From contig ONEG01000024.1 of the NCBI GenBank assembly GCA_900316845.1, positions 1 through 44,045 on the forward strand: DNA of 44,045 nucleotides, written 5' to 3'. Below are positions 13,516-22,659 of the stretch, piece by piece; positions within the stretch are counted from its first letter, which is position 1; each line of letters starts with the position of its first letter. The stretch is from an uncultured Bacteroidales bacterium. Its GTDB lineage: Bacteria; Bacteroidota; Bacteroidia; Bacteroidales; Paludibacteraceae. A program made the translations under genes and the position numbers. Under the pieces are notes generated by a model. That model was given only the letters and a program-made list of their open reading frames with translations, did not search any database and was not told where the DNA came from.

Positions 13516-13770
13516 GGGGACGGGATCATAGCCGGAGCCACCCCAAGGATGGCAACGGAGGATACGTTTGATGCCGAGCCATCCGCCTTTGAAGGGTCCG
13601 TACTTGAGGACCGCCTCCACCATGTACTGGCTGCAGGTCGGTGTATAACGGCACGACGGCGGCGTCAAAGGCGAGATAAACACCCGGTAGAAATAGACGG
13701 GGAAAAGGAAAAACTTTCGGATGAAAGTTTTCCATTTAGGGGTTGATATTTGGAATTGATTATTTTCCAT
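13513..13770 (-). CDS. yidD: Membrane protein insertion efficiency factor YidD
   Basis: An 85-residue protein from ATG 13770 (MENNQFQIS); longer readings run into rnpA. It carries the family core [20 protein letters not shown] (about 31-50) and [20 protein letters not shown] (about 63-82), with its conserved Cys, Pro and Gly residues and an N-terminal amphipathic helix. YidD assists YidC-dependent membrane insertion at the inner membrane face. The start overlaps the end of rnpA by 11 nt, the usual rnpA-yidD pairing. Confidence 0.95.
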   Translation of the reverse strand: MENNQFQISTPKWKTFIRKFFLFPVYFYRVFISPLTPPSCRYTPTCSQYMVEAVLKYGPFKGGWLGIKRILRCHPWGGSGYDPVP

Positions 13771-14107
13771 TGATCTTACGCAGCGCCTTCTGCACGGCTT
13801 TCTCGATGACGGGGAAGGGTTGTTCTTCTTTGTCCATATAATTGAAGGCAAGGAGTACTTTTTTCTCCCCTAAGAGCGACTGATTGAGGCGATATGCTTC
13901 GCGCATGAGGCGACGCAGATGATTGCGTTTGACGGCACGCTTGAAGAGCGATTTGGGCGCCCAGACGAGGACGCGGGTTTGTTCCTCGGGAATCTCCTGA
14001 AAGGTCACGCGAAGAGGCCACGACGTAAATCGCTTGCCGGACTTATAGAGCGCCGCTATCTCCTGCGCTCCGCATAACTTCGCTTCCTTCGGAAAACTAT
14101 ACCCCAT
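13760..14107 (-). CDS. rnpA: Ribonuclease P protein component
   Basis: A 115-residue basic protein. The signature RNR-type motif is clear: [20 protein letters not shown] (about 55-74). An N-terminal [20 protein letters not shown] and a central beta sheet complete the fold. The protein binds the RNA subunit and the 5' leader of precursor tRNA. It is flanked by hemD (30 bp upstream) and overlaps yidD; the hemD-rnpA-yidD order is common in Bacteroidota. Confidence 0.95.
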   Translation of the reverse strand: MGYSFPKEAKLCGAQEIAALYKSGKRFTSWPLRVTFQEIPEEQTRVLVWAPKSLFKRAVKRNHLRRLMREAYRLNQSLLGEKKVLLAFNYMDKEEQPFPVIEKAVQKALRKINGK

Positions 14108-14136
14108 ACCCCTTCGCCTATAACCTTTCGCCTTTA

Positions 14137-14883
14137 TTACTGATTCTTATCCAGATAATCTGCGATTGCCATGGGCAGGGACGCAAAAGGTTTGCCTTGT
14201 CCTGCCTCTATATCCACGCGATAACCGGCTTCCTCGAGGGCACGGATGGTACCTTCGCCGAAAGCAGCGATGATGGTCTTGCCTTGTTTCCAATCAGGGA
14301 AATTCTCCTTAAGCGAAGTGACGCCGGCAGGAGTGAAGAGAGCGATGAGGTCGTAGTTGAAGTCCTTATCCTTGGGCCAGGGGGTGCTGACCGTGCGGTA
14401 CATGATCGCCGGGGTGACCTCGATAGAGTTCTCGGCGAACATATTGATCTGGTCGTCCGTGTGGATATCGGAGAGCACCATGAGGTATTTCTCATTCGGC
14501 CGGCGGTGCATCGCCGGCAGCAGGTCCTCGAACTTATTTCCTTGCTCGGGGAAGAAGACCTTACGCTTGCGATAGTTGATAAATTTCTGGAGGTAGAGTC
14601 CTACCTGCTCGGAGTTGCAGTAGTAATGCATCGAATCCGGCACATTGAGGCGCATCTCTTCGCAAAGACGGAAGTAATGCTCTGCACCCAGACGGGAGTT
14701 GAGGATGACGGCCGTGTAGTCCAGCGGGTTGATATGTTGCTGGCGAAACTCCCTCGCCGTCAGTCCTTCGATATGAATAAACTGATAGAAATCACACTGC
14801 ACTCCGTACAACTCTTCCAAACGAGAGTACGGCGTATGCGCAGCCTCCGGACGGGGTTGAGAAAAAAGAATTCGTTTTATCAT
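14137..14883 (-). CDS. hemD: Uroporphyrinogen-III synthase
   Basis: A 248-residue protein of the HemD fold, two alpha/beta domains joined by a two-stranded hinge. It starts MIKRILFSQPRPEA and has YSRLEELYGVQCDFYQFIHI in domain 1. Domain 2 shows ALFTPAGVTSLKENFPDWKQ and IIAAFGEGTIRALEEAGYRV, the region around the family's conserved Thr/Ser-Ser phosphate-binding loop. The enzyme closes hydroxymethylbilane with inversion of ring D in haem synthesis. The start overlaps the DUF4271 stop by 4 nt. Sequence conservation in this family is low, so assignment leans on the neighbourhood as well. Confidence 0.9.
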   Translation of the reverse strand: MIKRILFSQPRPEAAHTPYSRLEELYGVQCDFYQFIHIEGLTAREFRQQHINPLDYTAVILNSRLGAEHYFRLCEEMRLNVPDSMHYYCNSEQVGLYLQKFINYRKRKVFFPEQGNKFEDLLPAMHRRPNEKYLMVLSDIHTDDQINMFAENSIEVTPAIMYRTVSTPWPKDKDFNYDLIALFTPAGVTSLKENFPDWKQGKTIIAAFGEGTIRALEEAGYRVDIEAGQGKPFASLPMAIADYLDKNQ

Positions 14884-15533
14884 AAAAAAGCTATCATTTT
14901 ATCAGATAAGTAAAAAAGCGCCATGAGCGGCAAGACCTCTACCGTCGCTATATACAGGACAAGATAGATCAACGCCGCCGGGGAGACGAGATATGTCCTC
15001 GCGCAGCGGTATAGCCACACGCCTAAGAAGAGCACCGCCATAATGCCGATCGTCCACATCGTCGCGAGGGTATTATGACAATGCAGGAGGATGAGCAAGA
15101 CCGGATAAAGAGCGACGGTCGTGACGGTGATGAGGTTGCTGTAGGCCTCATGCGCAGCGCCGAAACGGCGCGAGAGGAGGAAGGTATAATCCAGCAGCGC
15201 GCATATCCCCGTCTTCACCAAGCCCACCGCCACAATCAGTCCGGCGGTTACCCAAAATGCCAAGAAAGGCGCATGATTGAGCGTGCAGAAACACAGGCAC
15301 AGCGCCATCGCAAGCACTCCCAGACGGAAAAGGGAGATGAAGAGCAGCCCGGGGAAATTAGACGGAGAGTTCTTATAGACACGGTCGCCGCGTGAGAAGA
15401 CCACCGACGGAGACTGCGTCACGATACCCGGCTGGAAGACCTCTGCGAGGAACGCAAAGAGCAGCAGACTGAGCATCATCCATGCGCACCACGGCGCAGA
15501 GAGCAAGGTGTATATATGCGTTACTCCGTCCAT
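14880..15533 (-). CDS. DUF4271 integral membrane protein
   Basis: A 217-residue polytopic membrane protein with roughly six hydrophobic segments: residues about 15-32, 61-80, 88-108, 138-156, 160-178 and 190-212. After the first segment comes a periplasmic or cytosolic loop, VFSRGDRVYKNSPSNFPG. The Bacteroidota family DUF4271 is characteristically located next to hemD, as here, with a 4-nt overlap. It also overlaps the end of the U32 peptidase gene by 13 nt, so all three are probably co-translated. Biochemical role unknown. Confidence 0.85.
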   Translation of the reverse strand: MDGVTHIYTLLSAPWCAWMMLSLLLFAFLAEVFQPGIVTQSPSVVFSRGDRVYKNSPSNFPGLLFISLFRLGVLAMALCLCFCTLNHAPFLAFWVTAGLIVAVGLVKTGICALLDYTFLLSRRFGAAHEAYSNLITVTTVALYPVLLILLHCHNTLATMWTIGIMAVLFLGVWLYRCARTYLVSPAALIYLVLYIATVEVLPLMALFYLSDKMIAFL

Positions 15534-16753
15534 AAATATAGTTTATCGCCGCGACGCACGATACCGTCCGTCTTGAGCGAGAAGAATTGTCCTTTTTGTA
15601 TTGTTTGCGCAGGCTTGCCGTGGGTGTCGCGGATGCCCGTCAGCGTCACCTCCATCACGCCGGTCGTCTCACCGGTGATGAGGCAGGGTTGTCCTTCCCC
15701 GACCTGCGGAACCGCCTCCACGAGGAACTCCGCCACAGAGAGGTTCTTGAAGAAATTGGTACACTTTCCGGCGTAGATCTTCTTCCGCGTCGCCTTATTG
15801 CCATACTCATGAGTCCACTCGCCGAGCCGCTGACCCTGGTAGTAACCGTCCCAGAAACCGCGGTTGAAGACCCTGCTGAGCCGCTCGTCCCAAGCGGCTA
15901 TCTTCGGTTCGATAACCGCATTATCCGCATACTCGCCTGCCTGCCAGGCCTCCACGGCTTCCTTATAGCACCGCACGACCGTATCGACGTACTCCGCCCC
16001 GCGGGCACGACCTTCGATCTTCAGCACCCGAACCCCGGCATCCAGCATCTTATTGAGAAAACCGATGGTCTTGAGGTCCTTCGGGGACATGATATACTGG
16101 TTGTCTATATCGAGCTCCAGATCAGAGGACTTGTCTTTGACCGTATAACCTCGGCGGCAGACCTGTACACAGGCACCGCGGTTCGCCGAGAGGCCGTAGT
16201 TATTGAGACTCAGGTAACACTTGCCGCTAACCGCCATGCAAAGCGCGCCATGGCAGAACATCTCGATGCGCAGCAGTTCGCCTTTAGGGCCTTTGATCTG
16301 CTGCTCCACGATGTCCCGGTGGATCGATGCCACCTGCTCCATGTTTAGCTCCCTCGCCAGGACGACGACGTCCGCAAAACGTGCGTAGAACCGCAGCGCC
16401 GCAGTGTTAGCTATATTGAGTTGGGTAGATAGGTGCACCTCCACGCCTTGACTCACGGCATACTCCATGACGGCGATGTCCGAAGCGATAATGGCGTCCA
16501 GACCGGCGGCCTTGGCGTGATCGACGATCTCCCGCATCAAGGGCAGGTCCTCGGGGTACATGACTGTGTTGAGCGTCAGGTAGGTCTTCACGCCCGCCTC
16601 GCGGCAGGTAGCAACGATCGTATGCAGATCCTCCGTCGTGAAATTAACCGAACTGCGAGCCCGCATGTTCAGGTGCTCGATGCCGAAATAGACCGAGGTA
16701 GCCCCGGCATGTATCGCCGCAGCCAAAGACTCCCAACACCCAACGGGGGCCAT
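15521..16753 (-). CDS. U32 family peptidase / TrhP-like tRNA hydroxylation protein
   Basis: A 410-residue protein from ATG 16753 (MAPVGCWESLAAAIHAGATS). An in-frame start at 16780 would add MVNDQMVNI, which only translates a local AAATGGT repeat. The N-terminal TIM-like domain includes VYFGIEHLNMRARSSVNF. The U32 signature is RIEMFCHGALCMAVSGKCYL (about 160-180), followed by ANRGACVQVCRRGY with cysteines expected to hold an Fe-S cluster, and KTIGFLNKMLDAGVRVLKIE. Family members YegQ/TrhP act in prephenate-dependent hydroxylation of tRNA U34; others were described as collagenases. The tRNA role is more likely for this length. Confidence 0.92.
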   Translation of the reverse strand: MAPVGCWESLAAAIHAGATSVYFGIEHLNMRARSSVNFTTEDLHTIVATCREAGVKTYLTLNTVMYPEDLPLMREIVDHAKAAGLDAIIASDIAVMEYAVSQGVEVHLSTQLNIANTAALRFYARFADVVVLARELNMEQVASIHRDIVEQQIKGPKGELLRIEMFCHGALCMAVSGKCYLSLNNYGLSANRGACVQVCRRGYTVKDKSSDLELDIDNQYIMSPKDLKTIGFLNKMLDAGVRVLKIEGRARGAEYVDTVVRCYKEAVEAWQAGEYADNAVIEPKIAAWDERLSRVFNRGFWDGYYQGQRLGEWTHEYGNKATRKKIYAGKCTNFFKNLSVAEFLVEAVPQVGEGQPCLITGETTGVMEVTLTGIRDTHGKPAQTIQKGQFFSLKTDGIVRRGDKLYLWTE

Positions 16754-16788
16754 GATATTTACCATTTGATCATTTACCATTTGGTCAT

Positions 16789-17796
16789 TTATTTAGCCAT
16801 TTGGTCATTGAGGTACTCCGCTATCTGTACGGCATTGAGGGCAGCACCCTTGCGGATCTGGTCGCTGACGCACCAGAAACTCAGTCCGTTCTCGTCCGTG
16901 AGATCCTTGCGTACACGGCCGATGAAGACCTCATCCTTGCCGCTCAAGAACAACGGCATCGGGTAGATCTTCTTCTCCGGCTCATCCATCAGCACGCACC
17001 CTTCCGCCTTTGCGAATGCCGCTTTAGCTTCCTCTACGGAGATAGGCCGCTCGGTCTCTACCCAGACGCTCTCGCTATGCGCCCTGAGCGACGGCACGCG
17101 GACGCAGGTAGCGCTGACTTTCACGTCCGAATGCATGATCTTACGCGTCTCGTTATGCATCTTCATCTCCTCCTTGGTATAGCCGTTGTCGGTGAAGACA
17201 TCGATATGAGGGATGACGTTATAGGCTAACTGATACGCAAACTTCTCGACCGTCGGCTCCTCGCCGTTGAGGAGCTGGCGGTACTGGTTTTGTAACTCCT
17301 TCATCGCCTGTGCGCCTGCACCGGAAGCCGCCTGATAGGTCGATACATGCACACGGCGGATATGACTCAGACGCTCGATGGCCTGCAAAGCCACGACCAT
17401 CTGAATCGTCGTACAGTTTGGGTTAGCGATGATATTACGCGGCCTTACCAAAGCGTCCGCGGCGTTCACCTCCGGCACCACCAGAGGCACATCGTCGTCC
17501 ATACGAAAAGCAGAGGAGTTATCTATCATGATGGCTCCGTAACGGGTGATAGTGTCCGCATACGTACGTGACACGCCTGCACCCGCGGAGACAAACGCAA
17601 TATCGACGCCCTTGAAAGCGTCGTTATCTTGTAGCAGTTGTACTTCGTACTCTTTGCCACAAAAAAGATATTTCTTGCCGGCACTTCGCTCCGAACCAAA
17701 AAGTCGCAGTTCGGAGAGAGGAAACTGCCGCTGTGCGAGCACAGCTAACAGTTCCTGTCCGACGGCGCCCGAGGCGCCTACGATTGCAATAACCAT
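16789..17796 (-). CDS. asd: Aspartate-semialdehyde dehydrogenase
   Basis: A 335-residue protein from ATG 17796 ([20 protein letters not shown]); upstream in-frame sequence belongs to the preceding gene. The Rossmann GASGAVGQ motif is at residues 7-14, the catalytic Cys128 in ANPNCTT, and the substrate/catalytic His region in [12 protein letters not shown]. It reduces aspartyl phosphate to aspartate semialdehyde with NADPH, feeding lysine/diaminopimelate, threonine and methionine synthesis. It starts 3 bp after the wHTH gene stop at 17799 and is followed by the U32 gene about 35 bp on. Confidence 0.96.
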   Translation of the reverse strand: MVIAIVGASGAVGQELLAVLAQRQFPLSELRLFGSERSAGKKYLFCGKEYEVQLLQDNDAFKGVDIAFVSAGAGVSRTYADTITRYGAIMIDNSSAFRMDDDVPLVVPEVNAADALVRPRNIIANPNCTTIQMVVALQAIERLSHIRRVHVSTYQAASGAGAQAMKELQNQYRQLLNGEEPTVEKFAYQLAYNVIPHIDVFTDNGYTKEEMKMHNETRKIMHSDVKVSATCVRVPSLRAHSESVWVETERPISVEEAKAAFAKAEGCVLMDEPEKKIYPMPLFLSGKDEVFIGRVRKDLTDENGLSFWCVSDQIRKGAALNAVQIAEYLNDQMAK

Positions 17797-17798
17797 AC

Positions 17799-17993
17799 TT
17801 AAGCCAGTGCAACAAAGAGGTCTGCCTCTTTCTCCTCGAAGGTCAGTTTGCCTTCGCGAGCCAGCCATCCCAAAGCCAAGAAGAGCTCATCGTTCTTCAG
17901 CTTGGTAGCTTTCTTCAGTGCTTTCAGACCCTGTGCACCATTCTGCAATGCGCCCCATACGAGGCCTGCGTTTTCGCCAATTTTCGTAATCAT
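17799..17993 (-). CDS. Winged-helix domain protein (DUF2582 type)
   Basis: A 64-residue protein forming a single winged helix: [38 protein letters not shown] and [12 protein letters not shown] as helix and wing. The last residues (EADLFVALA) form a strand. This small family is widespread in Bacteroidota, often beside core metabolic genes, and has no established target. It sits between fabF (57 bp upstream) and asd (2 bp downstream), so it is likely co-transcribed with asd. Confidence 0.88.
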   Translation of the reverse strand: MITKIGENAGLVWGALQNGAQGLKALKKATKLKNDELFLALGWLAREGKLTFEEKEADLFVALA

Positions 17994-18049
17994 AAGACCT
18001 TAATTTTTTAGTGACTAATACAGGGGACAATCAAGGGGTCCCTTCCCTA

Positions 18050-19309
18050 TTATTCTTCCCATTTCTTAAACACCAGGCAGGCGTTATGGCCGCCGAAACC
18101 GAAGGTGTTGCTCAGCGCATACTTGATATCGCGTTTCTGGGCTTTACCAAAGGTAAAGTTAATACGATAGTCGATGTTCTCGTCCTCGTCGTCGGGGTCA
18201 TGGTTGATGGTCGGCGGGATGATGCCGTCCTTGAGCGCCATGACGCAAGCGATAGCCTCCACGGCACCTGTAGCACCGATGAGGTGACCGGTCATGGATT
18301 TGGTCGAATCGAGGTTCATGTCGTACACATGCTCGCCGAAGACGCGCTGGATGGCCTTCACCTCCGTCACGTCGCCCAGAGGAGTCGATGTGCCGTGCGT
18401 ATTGATGAAATCGATCTGCTCGGGTTGCAGTCCGGCATCCTTCAGTGCCAGACGCATCACACGCTCCGCCCCTTTACCTTCAGGATCGGGAGCAGTCATA
18501 TGGTACGCATCGGAGGTCATTCCTTCGCCTACTATCTCTGCGTAGATCTTCGCTCCGCGTGCCTTGGCATGCTCGTAGTCCTCCAGGATCAGACAGGCAG
18601 CTCCTTCACCCAAGACGAATCCGTCGCGGGACTTGGAGAACGGCCGGCTGGCGGTCGTTGCCTGCTCGTTATTGGTCGAGAGCGCGTGCAGCGAGTTGAA
18701 GCCGCCGATACCCGTATAGGTCACATCGGCGTCTGCACCGCCGGTAAGCAACACGTCGGCATGCCCCAGACGGATCTGGTCAAATGCCGAACCTACCGCG
18801 TGTGACGAAGACGAGCAGGCGGTGCTAACCGAGAAACTCGGGCCTCCCAGGCCGAAACGGATGGATATCTGACCGGCTGCGATAGATGGGATCGCCTTCG
18901 GGATCATGAAGGGATTGAAACGAGGTACACCATCGCCTTTGGCGAAATCGATGATCTCCTCTTCGGTAGATTGCAGACCGCCCATGCCGCTACCCCAAAC
19001 CACGCCGACACGGCTGCGGTCCTCCTTGTCGAGATCCAGCCCGCTGTCCTGAAGCGCTTCGTTCGCCACCCACACAGAGAACTGAGAGTACCGGTCCATT
19101 TTACGCGCTTCCTTGCGATCCATCAGAGGAGAGGGATCAAAATTCTTCACTTCACCCGCAAAATGGGTCTTGAACTTCGTGGCATCAAACGCCGTGATGG
19201 GCGCTATTCCGCTAACACCGTTAATCAAGGCCTGCCAGGTCTCCGGAGCCGAATTACCCACGGGCGTAAGCGCGCCTAAGCCTGTAATAACTACTCGTTT
19301 AAGTTGCAT
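18050..19309 (-). CDS. fabF: Beta-ketoacyl-ACP synthase II
   Basis: A 419-residue condensing enzyme of fatty acid elongation, full length. It starts MQLKRVVITGLGALTPVGNS. Nucleophile Cys165 is in SVSTACSSSSHAV, and the two catalytic histidines are in NTHGTSTPLGD (about 305) and MTGHLIGATGAVE (about 342). The C-terminal NTFGFGGHNACLVF is also typical. It extends malonyl-ACP chains and in other bacteria adjusts membrane fluidity with temperature. acpP, its carrier partner, lies 79 bp upstream with a hairpin between them (19341-19367). Confidence 0.98.
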   Translation of the reverse strand: MQLKRVVITGLGALTPVGNSAPETWQALINGVSGIAPITAFDATKFKTHFAGEVKNFDPSPLMDRKEARKMDRYSQFSVWVANEALQDSGLDLDKEDRSRVGVVWGSGMGGLQSTEEEIIDFAKGDGVPRFNPFMIPKAIPSIAAGQISIRFGLGGPSFSVSTACSSSSHAVGSAFDQIRLGHADVLLTGGADADVTYTGIGGFNSLHALSTNNEQATTASRPFSKSRDGFVLGEGAACLILEDYEHAKARGAKIYAEIVGEGMTSDAYHMTAPDPEGKGAERVMRLALKDAGLQPEQIDFINTHGTSTPLGDVTEVKAIQRVFGEHVYDMNLDSTKSMTGHLIGATGAVEAIACVMALKDGIIPPTINHDPDDEDENIDYRINFTFGKAQKRDIKYALSNTFGFGGHNACLVFKKWEE

Positions 19310-19340
19310 AAATCCTGTACGACTATATATAAAAGCATAA

Positions 19341-19367
19341 CGAGTTTACAGTATTCCCGTAAACTCG
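19341..19367 (-). other. Hairpin between acpP and fabF
   Basis: CGAGTTTAC and GTAAACTCG form a perfect 9-bp stem with a 9-nt loop and no T-run. It could partly stop transcription or protect the acpP end of the messenger, allowing more acpP than fabF product. Confidence 0.5.
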
Positions 19368-19388
19368 CAAACTCAGATGAAAAGAAAA

Positions 19389-19628
19389 TTACTTTCCTGC
19401 TTTCTTCTCAACATAAGCGATCGCGTCGCCTACGGTAGCAATCTTCTGGGTGTCCTCGTCCGGAATCTCTATGTTGAACTCCTTCTCAAACTCCATGATC
19501 ATCTCAACGGTGTCCAGCGAATCAGCGCCCAGATCAGTTTGGAAATTAGCCTCGTTGGTAATTTGAGACTCTTCTACACCAAGTTTATCAGCAATGATTG
19601 CTTTTACTTTTGCTTCAATTTCTGCCAT
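19389..19628 (-). CDS. acpP: Acyl carrier protein
   Basis: A 79-residue acidic four-helix protein, normal length. The phosphopantetheine attachment site is Ser37 in [13 protein letters not shown]. It carries acyl intermediates for fatty acid synthesis as thioesters. It is the first gene after a consensus promoter (19715-19746) and is followed by fabF. The tail EKKAGK is lysine-rich, as in other Bacteroidota ACPs. Confidence 0.98.
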   Translation of the reverse strand: MAEIEAKVKAIIADKLGVEESQITNEANFQTDLGADSLDTVEMIMEFEKEFNIEIPDEDTQKIATVGDAIAYVEKKAGK

Positions 19629-19714
19629 AATACTAAACGTTTTAGTTTTATTATTTTGTGTGTTTTTAATAATTTCAGTACACTTTTATTTCCGCCTATT
19701 TCGGAAAAACGGCA

Positions 19715-19746
19715 CAAAATTACTGCTTTTTTCTCGAATATGCAAA
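19715..19746 (-). promoter_or_regulatory. Promoter of acpP-fabF
   Basis: On the minus strand TTTG (19746-19743), 20-bp spacer, TAATTTTG (19722-19715). Its -33 box lies only about 10 bp from the stop codon of the upstream nucleotidase gene. Confidence 0.85.
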
Positions 19747-19756
19747 TTTTTTTGCC

Positions 19757-20590
19757 TTATTTTTCAATTTTGTCACCTAAATATAGCACAATTTTACCTA
19801 AAAAGCCCCCAGCCTTGCCCATTTGGCATACAGGAACGCTATCTCCGTCCAAATTAGCGACGCGTAAATTATCATATAATTTATGGGTATGTCCACCGAT
19901 CACGGCATCAATACCGCGCGTGTTTTGGACGAGTTGCACATCGCAGACATCTTCTGCGGCCTTGCCATACGTACCGAGGTGACTGAGACAAACGACAATG
20001 TCGCATTTTTCCGCCCGCAGGGCATCCACTGCTTTCTGGGCGGATTCATATGGGTCAAGGTACTTCGCCGGCAGGAAGTTCTTATCAGAGATCAGGCCTT
20101 TCGGGTCACAACCAAGACCCAAGATGCCGATCTTCAGCCCACCTTTACGGACGATAACGAAAGGCTTTGTCTTACCTTCCATCGCTGTGCCGGTGAAATC
20201 ATAGTTGGCGCATACGATAGGAAACGATGCGGTCTCCAGCACCGCCGCCAAGGTGTCCAGACCATTATCAAACTCATGGTTACCGAGCGTCGCAGCATCA
20301 TAACCCATATGGTTCATGGCATCAATCTCTACTCGGCCGTGGTAGAAATTGAAGTACGGCGTACCCTGGCAGAAATCGCCGGCATCGACCAGCAACAAGT
20401 TCTCATCCGCCTGCCGTTCCCGCTCAATCAACCCCATACGCCGCGCGTAACCTCCTTGACCGTTAGCCTTGGGTTCTACCTGCGAGTGCGTATCATTCGT
20501 ATGCAGGATCGTCAGATGATCCGCCTTCGGCGTACATGCTATCAAAAAGACAAAAGGACAAAGTACAAGGTACAAAAGAATTCGTTTCAT
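19757..20590 (-). CDS. 5'-nucleotidase-type metallophosphoesterase lipoprotein (catalytic domain only)
   Basis: A 277-residue protein. Lipoprotein signal with lipobox LIAC (Cys19). Metallophosphatase motifs in order: ILHTNDTHSQ (about 28-37), DAGDFCQG (about 70), TLGNHEFDNG (about 101-110) and GGHTHK (about 243). These dimetal-site motifs match the N-terminal domain of UshA/5'-nucleotidases. The usual C-terminal substrate domain of about 250 residues is absent and no separate gene for it is near, so substrate choice is uncertain. In Bacteroidota the two domains are often separate genes. It lies 5 bp after mutL. Confidence 0.88.
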   Translation of the reverse strand: MKRILLYLVLCPFVFLIACTPKADHLTILHTNDTHSQVEPKANGQGGYARRMGLIERERQADENLLLVDAGDFCQGTPYFNFYHGRVEIDAMNHMGYDAATLGNHEFDNGLDTLAAVLETASFPIVCANYDFTGTAMEGKTKPFVIVRKGGLKIGILGLGCDPKGLISDKNFLPAKYLDPYESAQKAVDALRAEKCDIVVCLSHLGTYGKAAEDVCDVQLVQNTRGIDAVIGGHTHKLYDNLRVANLDGDSVPVCQMGKAGGFLGKIVLYLGDKIEK

Positions 20591-20595
20591 AGTAA

Positions 20596-22392
20596 TTAGA
20601 ATTTTTTCTCTATCTCCTCGTTGCTCAAAAGCGAGAGAACAGTCTTGCCATCCGGAGTGATGCGATGGGTTGGAATTTGCATAAGAGACGAGACCAACTC
20701 GCGCATCTCTTTCTCGTTCAGGCTCTTACCCACAGGTATCGCAGCGCTCTGAGCCAACGAGAGCGCGATCTGCTCCCTCCACTCGGCACGCGTATCTGCA
20801 CCGCGTTCGCGGACGCAGGAGAGGATCTGCTGCAGTACCGGCACAGGTGACTGAGCGGCGATCTGCGACGGCACGCCCTGTATCGAGTAACTGTCCGGCG
20901 ATAATTGCTCTAACTCAAAACCTATCGTCCGCAGCTCCTCAGCTATCTGACCGACCAACACCATCTCGTCAGGACTGAGCGAGATCACTTCGGGGAAGAG
21001 TAACTGCTGACTCGCACCTTGCGCGTGAGCCATCTGGTCCAGGAACCGATGGTACAATACCGTCACATGCGCGCGGTGCTGGTGAATCATCGTCAGCCCC
21101 TCTTCGCCCGGCAGGAGGATATACTTGCCGTTATACTGCCATAGGGGCATTTCGGCATCTCGGAACTCCGGGATGTCGATATTTCGAGATACCGGGATAT
21201 CGATATTTCGAGAAGACTGCGGGGCTTCATACAGGCTCTCCCAACTCTTCGGAGCCTTATCGGGGTAGATCGTGCCGCGCGTGTGGAAGGGGTTATACGT
21301 CGGATCGACGGCCACCTGCGGACGAGAGACCCGGTCCGTCGCCGGCATAGGGATATCAATCGCTCCACGGGTGTCGAAATCAATCGTCGGCGCCAAGGTG
21401 AACTTACCTAAAGCCTCACGTACCGCCGCCATCAGGATCTGGAAGATTGCCTGCTCGTCGGCAAACTTAATCTCCGTCTTCGTCGGGTGGATATTCACAT
21501 CAATCGACTCAGGAGAGATATCGAAATAGATAAAGAACGAAGGCTGATAGTCCGCCGTGAGCATGCCTGAATAAGCGGTCATGACGGCTTTCTGGAAGTA
21601 CGGATGACGCATGTACCGGCCGTTCACAAAGAAATACTGCTCGGCCTTGCGCGTCGCGTTCTCCGGCTTGATGACGAACCCTCGTATAGAGACCAACTCC
21701 GTCTCCGTATGCACATCGACGAAAGCGGAAGTAAAAGCATTCCGTTTGGGATTGCCAAAGACCGCCTCGATGCGCTGTTTCTCCGTGCCGGCCGGCAGTT
21801 CTAACAGGATCTCGTCGTTATGAACAAAAGTGAAGTTCACCTTCGGATAAACCAACACGATATGGTAGAACTCCGTCAGGAGATTGCGCAACTCCGTCTG
21901 GTCGGTCTTAAGGAACTTACGCCGGACGGGGACGTTAAAAAAGAGGTTGGAGACCTTGATATTCGTGCCCACGGGACATGAACAAGGCTCCTGACGGACG
22001 ACGTCCGAGCCGTGTATCTCTATCAGCGTACCGGTCTCATCCTCCGCACGGCGGGTCATCATCTCCACCTGCGACACCGCGCATATCGACGGTAAGGCTT
22101 CCCCGCGAAAACCCATCGTCCGTAACGTAAACAGATCCTGCGCCTCGCGGATCTTACTCGTCGCGTGGCGTTCAAAAGCCAGACGGGCGTCCATCTCGCT
22201 CATGCCGATACCGTTATCTATCACCTGCAGCAACGTCCTACCGGCATCACGAACGATGACTTGGATACGGGTAGCTCCCGCGTCCAAGCTGTTCTCCACC
22301 AACTCTTTGAGGCACGATGCAGGCCGTTGAATGACCTCTCCTGCCGCGATCTGGTTGGCTACACTATCCGGTAACAGATGAATGATATCCAT
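20596..22392 (-). CDS. mutL: DNA mismatch repair protein MutL
   Basis: A 598-residue protein from ATG 22392 (MDIIHLLPDSVANQIAAGEV). The GHKL ATPase motifs are complete: ELVENSLDAGATRI (about 34-47), DNGIGM, TMGFRGEALPSI (about 91-102) and GTNIKVSNLFFNVP (about 138). A linker (about 345-425) contains a duplicated 24-bp unit encoding SRNIDIP twice. The C-terminal dimerisation domain has HQHRAHVTVLYHRF, where endonuclease-type MutL carries DQHAxxER, so the canonical nuclease motif is not intact. MutL couples MutS to later repair steps. The 78-residue gene lies 30 bp upstream. Confidence 0.97.
   Translation of the reverse strand: MDIIHLLPDSVANQIAAGEVIQRPASCLKELVENSLDAGATRIQVIVRDAGRTLLQVIDNGIGMSEMDARLAFERHATSKIREAQDLFTLRTMGFRGEALPSICAVSQVEMMTRRAEDETGTLIEIHGSDVVRQEPCSCPVGTNIKVSNLFFNVPVRRKFLKTDQTELRNLLTEFYHIVLVYPKVNFTFVHNDEILLELPAGTEKQRIEAVFGNPKRNAFTSAFVDVHTETELVSIRGFVIKPENATRKAEQYFFVNGRYMRHPYFQKAVMTAYSGMLTADYQPSFFIYFDISPESIDVNIHPTKTEIKFADEQAIFQILMAAVREALGKFTLAPTIDFDTRGAIDIPMPATDRVSRPQVAVDPTYNPFHTRGTIYPDKAPKSWESLYEAPQSSRNIDIPVSRNIDIPEFRDAEMPLWQYNGKYILLPGEEGLTMIHQHRAHVTVLYHRFLDQMAHAQGASQQLLFPEVISLSPDEMVLVGQIAEELRTIGFELEQLSPDSYSIQGVPSQIAAQSPVPVLQQILSCVRERGADTRAEWREQIALSLAQSAAIPVGKSLNEKEMRELVSSLMQIPTHRITPDGKTVLSLLSNEEIEKKF
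21168..21215 (-). repeat. Duplicated 24-bp unit in the mutL linker
   Basis: CCGGGATRTCGATATTTCGA plus 4 bp occurs twice head to tail (21168-21191, 21192-21215), giving SRNIDIP twice in frame in the poorly conserved interdomain linker. Confidence 0.8.
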
Positions 22393-22422
22393 ACTCCACG
22401 CGCGCGAACGTGCGCGCAATTA

Positions 22423-22659
22423 TTAAAGGAATAGATAGATGCCGAACACGAGCAGACCAATCAGCACAAACCAGATCAGCAGTTTCGACTGCCGTTTCTG
22501 CTTCATGATCGTCATGTTCTTCTCATGCTCCTCTCTAAACGCCCCACGACGAAGACGCGCAAGTCTTTTATCCTTGCGCGCCTCTTTTTCTTCGTCGAAG
22601 TAAATGGGGCGATAGTCCCATTCTCGGGGTTTGTTAATTTTCGGAAATAATACCGACAT
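22423..22659 (-). CDS. Small single-pass membrane protein
   Basis: A 78-residue protein. It begins with MSVLFPKINKPREWDYRPIY, followed by a highly charged middle (EEKEARKDKRLARLRRG) and one C-terminal membrane helix (residues about 59-77, LLIWFVLIGLLVFGIYLF). I recognise the N-terminal pattern as a small conserved Bacteroidota protein, but know no function. Its start codon shares one base with the stop of the OmpA/TPR gene (TAATG), so the two are translationally coupled, and mutL follows 30 bp on. Confidence 0.7.
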   Translation of the reverse strand: MSVLFPKINKPREWDYRPIYFDEEKEARKDKRLARLRRGAFREEHEKNMTIMKQKRQSKLLIWFVLIGLLVFGIYLFL

